From assembly GCA_937927415.1 (NCBI GenBank), contig CALBDS010000050.1, forward strand, positions 1 through 64,000: 64,000 nucleotides of DNA, in the 5' to 3' direction. Below, one piece after another: positions 53,523 to 60,533 of this stretch. This DNA comes from an uncultured Rhodospirillaceae bacterium (GTDB lineage Bacteria; Pseudomonadota; Alphaproteobacteria; Azospirillales; Azospirillaceae). The notes beneath the pieces are model-generated. The model was given only the letters and a program-made list of their open reading frames with translations. It was not told the origin of the DNA and ran no database searches. The stretch's first letter is position 1; the number at the start of each line of letters is the position of its first letter. Both the position numbers and the translations under genes were made by a program.

Positions 53523-54509
53523 TCAGGCGTAGGGATCGGGCTGGGTCAGGAAATCCTGCACATAGCGCCGGACCCCCTCCTCAAGCTCGGTGAAGGGCTG
53601 GGTGAAGCCGGCGGCGCGCAACCGTTCGGTGCTGGCCTGGGTGAAGTACTGGTACTTGCCCTGCAGCTCCTCGGGCATGGGGAAATAGTCGATGCGCGGC
53701 TCCTGCCCCAGGGCGGCGAAGGTGGCCTCCGCCAGATCCTTGAAGCTGCGGGCCTTGCCGGTGCCGACGTTGAACAGGCCGCCGGCCTCGGGGTTGTCCA
53801 GCAGCCACAGCATCACGGCCACGCAGTCGCCGACCCAGATGAAATCCCGCAACTGGCCGCCGTCGGCGAAATCGGGGCGGTGGGATTTGAAGAGCTTGGC
53901 CGGCTGCCCCGCCTGCAGGGCGGGGGTCAGCTTGGCGACGACGCTCATCATGTCGCCCTTGTGCGCCTCGTTGGGGCCGTAGACGTTGAAGAACTTCAGC
54001 CCCGCCCACTGGGGCGGCACGGTGTCGCCGGTTTCCACCGCGCGGGCGAAACGGCGGTCCACCAGATGCTTGGACCAGCCATAGGCGTTCAGCGGGCGCA
54101 GCCGGGCCAGCGACGCAACATCGCCGTCGTCCACGAACCCCAGCGACCCGTCGCCATAGGTGGCGGCGGACGAGGCGTAGATGAACCGCGCCCCCCGCCA
54201 CGCGCACCAGCGCCACAGATCCATCGACAAGGTGACGTTGTTGGCGACGATGGCGTCCACGTCCCGTTCGGTGGTGGCCGAGATGGCGCCCATGTGGAAC
54301 ACCACGTCGATTTCCGCCGCGTGCTGGTCCAGGAAGGACAGGGTGTCTTCGGGCCGGACGATGGCGGTCAGCTCGTGCTTGGCGATGTTGCGCCATTTGT
54401 CGCCGGTGCCGAAGCGGTCGATCACCGCCACGTCGTAACGGCCGCGGGCGGCCAGGGCCGCGACGAGGTTGGAACCGATGAACCCGGCCCCGCCGGTGAC
54501 AACGATCAT
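53523..54509 (-). CDS. hldD: ADP-glyceromanno-heptose 6-epimerase
   Basis: A 328-aa extended SDR enzyme that epimerises ADP-D-glycero- to ADP-L-glycero-D-manno-heptose for lipopolysaccharide core. NADP-binding TGGAGFIGSNLVAAL at the N-terminus, HMGAISATTERD, the YxxxK pair in NAYGWSKHLVD, and FFNVYGPNEAHKGDM identify it. AGGAG lies nine bases before ATG 54509. Confidence 0.95.
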   Translation of the reverse strand: MIVVTGGAGFIGSNLVAALAARGRYDVAVIDRFGTGDKWRNIAKHELTAIVRPEDTLSFLDQHAAEIDVVFHMGAISATTERDVDAIVANNVTLSMDLWRWCAWRGARFIYASSAATYGDGSLGFVDDGDVASLARLRPLNAYGWSKHLVDRRFARAVETGDTVPPQWAGLKFFNVYGPNEAHKGDMMSVVAKLTPALQAGQPAKLFKSHRPDFADGGQLRDFIWVGDCVAVMLWLLDNPEAGGLFNVGTGKARSFKDLAEATFAALGQEPRIDYFPMPEELQGKYQYFTQASTERLRAAGFTQPFTELEEGVRRYVQDFLTQPDPYA

Positions 54510-54760
54510 GCTTGTCCGCTCCTGTCCCTTGGGCCTGTCCGGCTGGTATCCCCGTTCCGGACGCCGGGGCCGTTATAGGCCGCGCCCGCCGGTCCCCGCA
54601 AGCCGCCTTCCCCCGCCCGCCCGGCCACCGGGGCCGGTTGACGCACCCATCTGCGTGCAGTTGACCCGCGCGGTGCGGTTGTCCCATGCTGATTGCTCTC
54701 CGTTAAGAAAGACGCCGTTCCACCCGGTTAAAAACCAGCCTCCGGTTCGAAGACCCGCCG

Positions 54761-55051
54761 ATGACCGCCAAACCGCCGCCCAAGCCCGCGCACAAGCCGG
54801 TGCTGTTCCACCGTCTGCAGTTCCGCGCCACCCCGGCCCAGCGGCGGGTGATCCGCCACGCGGCGGCGGCGACGGGGGTGTCCGTGAACGGCTACATCCT
54901 CGACACGGTATGCGCCGCGGCGTATGAACGCGTGGCCGAGCGGCTGGACATTCCGTTGGACGATCCCGACTGGGATCATTTCCTGGAGCTTCTGGGGCAG
55001 CCCACCTCCAGCCGGGACGAGCTGCGGACGCTGCTGTGCGACGGGCTATGA
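54761..55051 (+). CDS. DUF1778/TacA-type ribbon-helix-helix protein, orphan
   Basis: A 96-aa protein resembling TacA-type antitoxins: a basic N-terminus, a ribbon-helix-helix region (FRATPAQRRVIRHAAAATGVSVNGYILDTV) and a C-terminal toxin-binding-like tail (DWDHFLELLGQPTSSRDELRTLL). The GNAT toxin that normally follows is missing; the next gene is UbiK. It may be a stand-alone DNA-binding regulator. No strong ribosome site is seen before ATG 54761. Confidence 0.65.
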   Translation: MTAKPPPKPAHKPVLFHRLQFRATPAQRRVIRHAAAATGVSVNGYILDTVCAAAYERVAERLDIPLDDPDWDHFLELLGQPTSSRDELRTLLCDGL

Positions 55052-55154
55052 TGCGGGCCATGATGTTGGGCATTGACGCGCACCCGGCGGCGTTTCACAT
55101 AAAGCCTTGAGCGCCATGAGTCGTCTCATGGCCCACAGATCGGGATGGCAAGCC

Positions 55155-55499
55155 ATGCAGGTTGACAACAAACTCCTCGACGATCTGGCCCGTGTGGCCG
55201 GGGGTGCGCTCGGTGCGCTCAGCAACCTGCGCGAAGAGGCCGAGGCGCAGATGCGCCAGCAGTTCGAACGGGTGCTGTCGCGGATGGACGTGGTGTCGCG
55301 CGACGAATTCGACGCCGTTCGCGCCCTGGCCGCCAAGGCGCGCGAGGAACAGGAAACCCTGGCCGAACGGGTCACCGCCCTGGAAGCCACCGTCGCCACG
55401 CTGATCGCCGAACGCCAGCTTTCCCATGACGAGGCGGCGCCCCGCCGCCGCGCCCACACCGCCCCCCCGGCGGCGGGAGAAGGGGGATCGGCGGACTGA
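55155..55499 (+). CDS. Accessory factor UbiK family protein
   Basis: A 114-aa BMFP/YqiC-type protein that forms coiled-coil trimers and assists ubiquinone biosynthesis. The family pattern DNKLLDDLARVAGGALGALSNLREE and RMDVVSRDEFDAVRALAAKAREEQ is clear. ATG 55155 is chosen at the domain start. It precedes ybjN and proC on the same strand, a common alphaproteobacterial order. Confidence 0.9.
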   Translation: MQVDNKLLDDLARVAGGALGALSNLREEAEAQMRQQFERVLSRMDVVSRDEFDAVRALAAKAREEQETLAERVTALEATVATLIAERQLSHDEAAPRRRAHTAPPAAGEGGSAD

Positions 55500-55731
55500 T
55501 CCCCCCGGCCCGCGCCCCTTCGGGCCGCTTGCGGAAAAGTCACGCCGGCCGTTGCAAAAAAGCGGCGGAACGGAAAGCTGTTGCGGGCACGCCGGCCTTT
55601 TTGGCAGGGTGCCCGTTGGGGCCGGTTTTTGCCCGCGGCGGCGTTGGACCGCGGATGGGCGCGACGGCCATGAGGTATCGAAAGCGGATGTTCGGGACCG
55701 TTCCCCGCCGCTTTCTTAGGAGGACCTATCG

Positions 55732-56235
55732 ATGTCGGCTGTAGCCGTCGAAACCCCGGTGTCCATTCACAACCCCCTTGATGTCGTGGAAGAGATCGTC
55801 ACGGCCAACGAATGGCCGTTCGAACGTTCCACCGAAGACGAATTGGTGGTCGAGATCGGCGGACGCTGGTGCGATTACCGGCTTTATTTCGTCTGGCAGC
55901 CCGATGTCAGCGCCATGCAGTTCTCCTGCCAGTTCGACATGAAGCTGCAGCCCAGCCGCCGGGATGCCGTCAGCGCCCTGCTGGCGGAGGTCAACAACCG
56001 CCTGTGGCTGGGGCATTTCGACGTCTGCAACGAGGAAAACACACCGATGTTCCGCCAGACCACCCTGCTGCGCGGGTCGCGCGGGGCGACGGTGGAACAG
56101 CTTGAGGATCTGGTGGAAATCGCGCTGTCGGAGTGCGAACGCTTCTACCCCGCCTTCCAGTTCGTCATCTGGGGCGGCAAATCGGCGACGGAGGCGGTGG
56201 CCGCCGCCATTCTCGACACCCACGGCGAAGCCTGA
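55732..56235 (+). CDS. YbjN domain-containing protein
   Basis: A 167-aa cytoplasmic protein of the YbjN family, thought to act as a chaperone-like or type III secretion chaperone-fold protein. Segments NPLDVVEEIVTANEWPFER, LQPSRRDAVSALLAEVNNRLWLGHFDV and CERFYPAFQFVIWGGKS are typical of the alphaproteobacterial branch found next to proC. AGGAGG stands at ideal distance before ATG 55732. Confidence 0.9.
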   Translation: MSAVAVETPVSIHNPLDVVEEIVTANEWPFERSTEDELVVEIGGRWCDYRLYFVWQPDVSAMQFSCQFDMKLQPSRRDAVSALLAEVNNRLWLGHFDVCNEENTPMFRQTTLLRGSRGATVEQLEDLVEIALSECERFYPAFQFVIWGGKSATEAVAAAILDTHGEA

Positions 56236-56277
56236 GCCGCCGGTTTTCCAACAATCGTTTCAAGGGGATAAGGCGCG

Positions 56278-57084
56278 ATGGCCGGTTCGCTGCTGCTGGT
56301 GGGGTGCGGCAAGATGGGGGGGGCGATGCTGGCCGGCTGGCTGGCAGCCTCCATCGTCGATCAAGTGGTGGTGGTGGACCCCTCCGGGGCGCCCGGCCTG
56401 CCGGAACACCCGGCGGTGCGGGTGGTCGGTGGCGTTGACGCCGTTCCCGCCGGGTTTGCCGCCGATGTGGTGGTGCTGGCCGTCAAGCCGCAGGTGATGG
56501 ATGGGGTGCTGGCCGGCTGCACCGGGCTGGTGCGCCCCGGCACCGTGTTCCTGTCGGTGGCGGCGGGCAAGACGCTGGGCTATTTCGCCCGCCATCTGGG
56601 CGATGGGGCGGCGGTGGTGCGGGCCATGCCCAACACCCCGGCGGCCATCGGGCGCGGCATGACGGTTGCCGTTGCCAACCCGCTGGTGCCGGCGGAGCGG
56701 CGGACCCTGTGCGATGCGCTGCTGCGCGCCGTGGGTGACGTGGCGTGGATCGACGACGAATCCCTGATGGACGCGGTGACGGCGGTGTCGGGCAGCGGCC
56801 CGGCCTATGTCTTCCTGCTGGCCGAGGTGATGGCGGCGGCGGGGCGGGAGGCCGGGTTGCCGGCGGATCTGGCCCTGCAACTGGCCCGCGCCACCGTGGC
56901 CGGCGCCGGGGAGTTGCTGCATCGGTCGGACACGCCCGCCGATCAGTTGCGCCAGGCGGTGACCAGCCCCGGCGGCACCACCCAGGCGGCGCTGTCGGTG
57001 CTGATGGCTGATGACGGGATGCAGCCGCTGATGACGGCGGCGGTGGCGGCCGCCGCGCGGCGGTCGCGCGAACTGGCGGGCTGA
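56278..57084 (+). CDS. proC: Pyrroline-5-carboxylate reductase
   Basis: A 268-aa enzyme for the last step of proline synthesis. N-terminal NADPH site LLVGCGKMGGAMLAGWL, then VVLAVKPQVM, VRAMPNTPAAIGRGMT, SGSGPAYVFLLAE and the C-terminal TSPGGTTQAAL signature. It is followed six bases later by a YbaK-type gene on the same strand. Confidence 0.96.
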   Translation: MAGSLLLVGCGKMGGAMLAGWLAASIVDQVVVVDPSGAPGLPEHPAVRVVGGVDAVPAGFAADVVVLAVKPQVMDGVLAGCTGLVRPGTVFLSVAAGKTLGYFARHLGDGAAVVRAMPNTPAAIGRGMTVAVANPLVPAERRTLCDALLRAVGDVAWIDDESLMDAVTAVSGSGPAYVFLLAEVMAAAGREAGLPADLALQLARATVAGAGELLHRSDTPADQLRQAVTSPGGTTQAALSVLMADDGMQPLMTAAVAAAARRSRELAG

Positions 57085-57090
57085 TCCGGC

Positions 57091-57573
57091 ATGAGCGGCA
57101 CCTTGTCCCCCTCCGCCCGCAAGGTGCAGGCCCTGCTGGATGCCGTCGGCCTTGGCCTGACGGTCGTGGAGCACGCGGGCAGCACCCGCACGTCGGAGGA
57201 CGCCGCCGCGGCCATCGGCTGCGCGGTGGCGGAAATCGCCAAATCCCTGATCTTCCGCGCCCGCACCAGCGGGGTTCCGGTGCTGGTGGTGGCCAGCGGC
57301 ACCAACCGGGTGGACGAAAAGAAGGTCGCCGCCCTGATCGGGGAGAAGGTGGAACGCGCCACCCCCGATTTCGTGCGGGAAAAAAGCGGCTATGCCATCG
57401 GCGGGGTGCCGCCGCTGGGCCATGCGGAACCGCCGCTGGTGCTGATCGACGAAGACCTGCTGGGGTTCGAGACCATCTGGGCCGCCGCCGGCACCCCCAA
57501 CGCCGTTTTCCGCCTGACGCCGGACCAACTGGTCAGCCTGACCGGCGGTCGGGTTGCGGATGTGAGGAAATAG
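57091..57573 (+). CDS. YbaK/EbsC family aminoacyl-tRNA deacylase
   Basis: A 160-aa trans-editing domain protein, related to ProX/YbaK enzymes that hydrolyse mischarged tRNAs. The catalytic Lys lies in AVAEIAKSLIFRA, with GTNRVDEKKVAALIG and the loop GYAIGGVPPLGH. Linked to proC, though its editing target (Cys-, Ala- or other tRNA) is not certain. Confidence 0.9.
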   Translation: MSGTLSPSARKVQALLDAVGLGLTVVEHAGSTRTSEDAAAAIGCAVAEIAKSLIFRARTSGVPVLVVASGTNRVDEKKVAALIGEKVERATPDFVREKSGYAIGGVPPLGHAEPPLVLIDEDLLGFETIWAAAGTPNAVFRLTPDQLVSLTGGRVADVRK

Positions 57574-57886
57574 GCCGGCGGGGGCGTTCGTCTTCCCCGC
57601 TGTGCGCGCCCCGCGCTTGATGATCTGTTTGGATTCGGGTCCTGGATGGACGGAAAGCGCCGCCGGAACACGCCTTCGCATGGGGAAAAGGGAACGGGCT
57701 GTACTGTTTCCCCCTATGAAACCCCGGCAAATGGTGCAAAAGTCGTGGATACGGTGGCGAATCGTAGAGTGTGGCGTCTTGTGTGTTGCGCTGCAAAATC
57801 GACTTGGCTATTGTTTGGGCACTCTTCAAACAGACCCGCCTTCCCCACGCCGGGCAGGGGCGGATCAACCCACGGGGAACAGACAG
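57574..57886 (+). other. Intergenic region with phasin promoter
   Basis: A 313-base stretch with no gene. Its second half is AT-richer and holds the promoter and palindrome described separately. The first half shows nothing I can interpret. Confidence 0.5.
57786..57814 (+). promoter_or_regulatory. Phasin promoter with overlapping TTGC-N3-GCAA palindrome
   Basis: -35 TTGCGC (57786-57791), 17-base spacer, -10 TATTGT (57809-57814). The palindrome TTGC-GCT-GCAA (57786-57796) covers the -35 box. It resembles the TGC/GCA sites reported for PhaR, the repressor of phasin genes, so repression by PhaR when polymer is absent is plausible. Confidence 0.55.
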
Positions 57887-58321
57887 ATGGCGAATCCGAC
57901 CGGAAATCCCTTCTTTGATGTGGATGTGACCAAGTTCCTGGGTGACCTGAAGGTTCCGGGGATTGATGTCGAGGCGCTCCTGGCCAGCCAGCGCCGCAAC
58001 ATCGAAGCCGTGACCGCCGCCAACCAGCTCGCCATCGAAGGCATCCAGGCCGTCCTGCGCCGTCAGGCCGAGATCCTGCGCCAGTCGATCGAAGAATCCA
58101 ACAGCATCGTCGGCGAAGTGTTGGCCGCCGGCTCGCCGGAAGAAAAGGCCGTCAAGCAGACCGAATTCGCCAAGGCCGCCTTTGAAAAGGCCCTGGCCAA
58201 CGCCAAGGAACTGGCCGAGCTGGTCGCCCGTTCCAACACCGAAGCCGCCGACGTCCTGACCCGCCGCGTGTCGGAGAGCCTGGACGAGGTGAAGGCCGCG
58301 CTGGCCAAGCCGCGCAAGTAA
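57887..58321 (+). CDS. Phasin family protein
   Basis: A 144-aa mostly helical protein that coats polyhydroxyalkanoate granules. The phasin pattern is clear: FFDVDVTKFLGDLKVPGIDVEALLASQRRNIEAVTAANQ is the family start (positions 9-47), followed by a long amphipathic helix. It ends in KPRK. ATG 57887 is at the family start. It has its own promoter and a terminator after it. Confidence 0.92.
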   Translation: MANPTGNPFFDVDVTKFLGDLKVPGIDVEALLASQRRNIEAVTAANQLAIEGIQAVLRRQAEILRQSIEESNSIVGEVLAAGSPEEKAVKQTEFAKAAFEKALANAKELAELVARSNTEAADVLTRRVSESLDEVKAALAKPRK

Positions 58322-58365
58322 TCCCTTTGGGATAATACCTTACGGGTTTCCGGCAGGTTGTGTTG

Positions 58366-58393
58366 GGGGTCATCCTTGTGAGAGGGTGGCCCC
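58366..58393 (+). terminator. Terminator after phasin gene
   Basis: A 10-bp stem with two G-U pairs, GGGGTCATCC (58366-58375) and GGGTGGCCCC (58384-58393), loop TTGTGAGA, followed by TTTCCGTTT. Confidence 0.55.
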
Positions 58394-58423
58394 TTTCCGT
58401 TTGGGGAAGAGGACCGCCCTGTC

Positions 58424-58789
58424 ATGAGCACCGGCACCAGCGCACCCGTCACCCAGCCCATCACTTATGATGATTTCACCCGCGTGGACATCCGCGTGGG
58501 CACCATCATCGCCGCCGAGCCGTTTCCCGAGGCGCGCAAGCCCGCCATCAAGCTGACCGTGGATTTCGGGCCGGAGATCGGAACGAAGCGCAGTTCGGCC
58601 CAGATCACCCGCCATTACACCCCCGAATCCCTGCTGGGCCGGCAGGTGCTGGCGGTGGTGAACTTCCCGCCCAAGAAGATCGCCGGTTTTCCCAGCGAAA
58701 TCCTGGTTCTGGGCCTGCCCGACGCCGACGGGGCGGTGGTGCTGGCCGCACCCGATCAGGCGGTGCCCAACGGCGCCCGGCTGTTCTGA
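58424..58789 (+). CDS. csaA: CsaA-type tRNA-binding protein
   Basis: A 121-aa protein with a single OB-fold tRNA-binding domain, like the CsaA export-related chaperone of Bacillus. Segments TYDDFTRVDIRVGTIIAAEPFPEARKP (start positions about 14-40), QITRHYTPESLLGRQVLAVVNFPP and KIAGFPSEILVLG match. GAGGA precedes the ATG. Its 3' end overlaps the convergent synthetase gene by 34 bases. Confidence 0.92.
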   Translation: MSTGTSAPVTQPITYDDFTRVDIRVGTIIAAEPFPEARKPAIKLTVDFGPEIGTKRSSAQITRHYTPESLLGRQVLAVVNFPPKKIAGFPSEILVLGLPDADGAVVLAAPDQAVPNGARLF

Positions 58790-60510
58790 CGCGCGTCCGC
58801 CGCCGGGGGTGGGGTGGTGTCGGTGACCGACGACACGTCGCCTTCCGGCAGGCCCAGTTCGTGGGCCTTCAGCAGCCGGCGGACGATCTTGCCGCTGCCG
58901 GTATGAGGCAGGGCGGGGACGAAGGCGATGGCCCGCGGCGCCAGCGCCGGCCCCAGCGCCCGCCGCGCGTGGGCCAGGATGTCGGCGGCCAGCGTGTCGT
59001 CGGCGGAAACGCCGGGGCGCAGGGTGACGAACCCCTTCACCGATTCCCCCGAAATGGGACAGGGGACGCCGATCACCCCGGCTTCCAGCACCGCCGGGTG
59101 CTGCATCAGCACCTGTTCCACCTCGTACGGGCCGACCAGATGGCCGCTGGTCTTGATGACGTCGTCGGAACGGCCGACGAAGTGAAACCGCCCGTCGGCA
59201 TCCCGCCGGGCCAGATCGCCGCTGAGGTACCAGCCGCCGGCAAAACAGGCGCGGGTCCGCGATTCCTCGCCCAGATAGCCCAGGAACAGCGACGGCCAGG
59301 GCGTGCGCAGGGCGATTTCCCCGACATCGCCGGTGCCGGTCACCGGCTCCACCCCCTGGCCGGTGCGGCGCAGAAGGGCGGCCTTGATCCCCGGCACCGG
59401 ACGGCCGATGGCGCCGGGCACGGGGGCTTCATCGGCCGGGGTGGCGATCATGATGGCGCCGGTTTCCGTCTGCCACCACGTATCGCGGGCCGGGGTGCCC
59501 AGGGTGCGGGCGCTCCAGGCCATCGCCTCGGGGTTCAACGGCTCGCCCACGGTGGCGAGATGGCGCAGGGCCGACAGGTCCAGCCCCCCGGCCAGACCGT
59601 CGCCGCAGCGCATCATCAGCCGCAGGGCGGTGGGGGTGGTGTACCACACCGCCACCCGCTGATCGGCGGCCAGCCGCACCCAGCGGGCGGGGTCGAAGTC
59701 CCCCTCGTCCACCACCACTTCGGCACCGCAGGCCAGAGGGGCCAGCACACCATACAGGGTGCCGGTGACCCATCCCGGATCGGCGGTGCACCAGTACACA
59801 TCCCCCCCGTCCAGCCCCAGGACGCTGCGGGCGGTGGCGTGCTGCGCCACCAGGGCGCCATGGGCGTGCAGCGCGCCCTTGGGCCGTCCGGTGGTGCCGC
59901 TGGTGAAATGCAAAAGCGCGGCATCGCCGGGGCCGGTGGCGGCGGGCAGGGTCTGGGGGGCGGCGGCCTTCACCAGTTCGGCGAAGTCGTGCCGGTCGGC
60001 CGGCAGCGGCCCGCCATCGTCGGACAGCAGCAGCACCGCGGGCGGGTCGGCCATGGCGGCGACGGCGGCGGCGGCCTTGCGCTGCCACAGGCTGACGGTG
60101 GTGACGAGAAGGCGGGCACCCCCCAACTCCAGCCGCAGCCGCAGCGGTTCGGGGCCGAAGGTGGGGAACAGCGGGGCCGCCACCCCGCCGGCCAGCAGGG
60201 TGCCCAGCAGGGTGGCGAACAGCTCCACCCGCCGCGGCAGCAGGGTGAACACCGTGCCTCCCGGCTCCAGCCCCAGCCGGCGCAGCACGGTGGCGGTGCG
60301 CCCGGTCATGGCCCACAGATCATCCACGCTCCACACCGTCGCCGTGCCGTCCGGGCGGATGCAGCGCAGCGCCGGTTCGGCCCCGTGCCCGGCGGCGGCG
60401 CGGCGGCCCAGAGCGGCCCAGGCCATGTTGAAGCCCCCCGCGGGGGTCATGCCCAGGGCGGTGCGGCTGGCGGTCCAGGCGTCCCCGTTCGGCACAGCGT
60501 CGGCGGTCAT
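58756..60510 (-). CDS. AMP-forming acyl-CoA (acetyl-CoA) synthetase
   Basis: A 584-aa adenylate-forming enzyme of the AcsA group, converting acetate or another short acid plus CoA and ATP to the thioester. Motifs: LLHFTSGTTGRPKGALHAH (AMP-binding P-loop), DTWWQTETG, WYLSGDLARRDADG and the C-terminal catalytic Lys near K541 in HTGSGKIVRRLLK, the site usually controlled by acetylation. TCAGGAG precedes ATG 60510. It lies downstream of a Pat-type acetyltransferase gene. Confidence 0.9.
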   Translation of the reverse strand: MTADAVPNGDAWTASRTALGMTPAGGFNMAWAALGRRAAAGHGAEPALRCIRPDGTATVWSVDDLWAMTGRTATVLRRLGLEPGGTVFTLLPRRVELFATLLGTLLAGGVAAPLFPTFGPEPLRLRLELGGARLLVTTVSLWQRKAAAAVAAMADPPAVLLLSDDGGPLPADRHDFAELVKAAAPQTLPAATGPGDAALLHFTSGTTGRPKGALHAHGALVAQHATARSVLGLDGGDVYWCTADPGWVTGTLYGVLAPLACGAEVVVDEGDFDPARWVRLAADQRVAVWYTTPTALRLMMRCGDGLAGGLDLSALRHLATVGEPLNPEAMAWSARTLGTPARDTWWQTETGAIMIATPADEAPVPGAIGRPVPGIKAALLRRTGQGVEPVTGTGDVGEIALRTPWPSLFLGYLGEESRTRACFAGGWYLSGDLARRDADGRFHFVGRSDDVIKTSGHLVGPYEVEQVLMQHPAVLEAGVIGVPCPISGESVKGFVTLRPGVSADDTLAADILAHARRALGPALAPRAIAFVPALPHTGSGKIVRRLLKAHELGLPEGDVSSVTDTTPPPAADARQNSRAPLGTA

Positions 60511-60533
60511 GGCGGCTTCTCCTGAAACGAGGG

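Noticed and set aside
54735..54760. GGTTCGAA motif that might mark a tRNA T-arm
   Set aside because: The flanking bases do not pair into a T-stem and no acceptor or anticodon stem is found.
54761..55499. A complete toxin-antitoxin module
   Set aside because: The partner position is filled by UbiK, a ubiquinone accessory factor; no toxin-like gene is adjacent.
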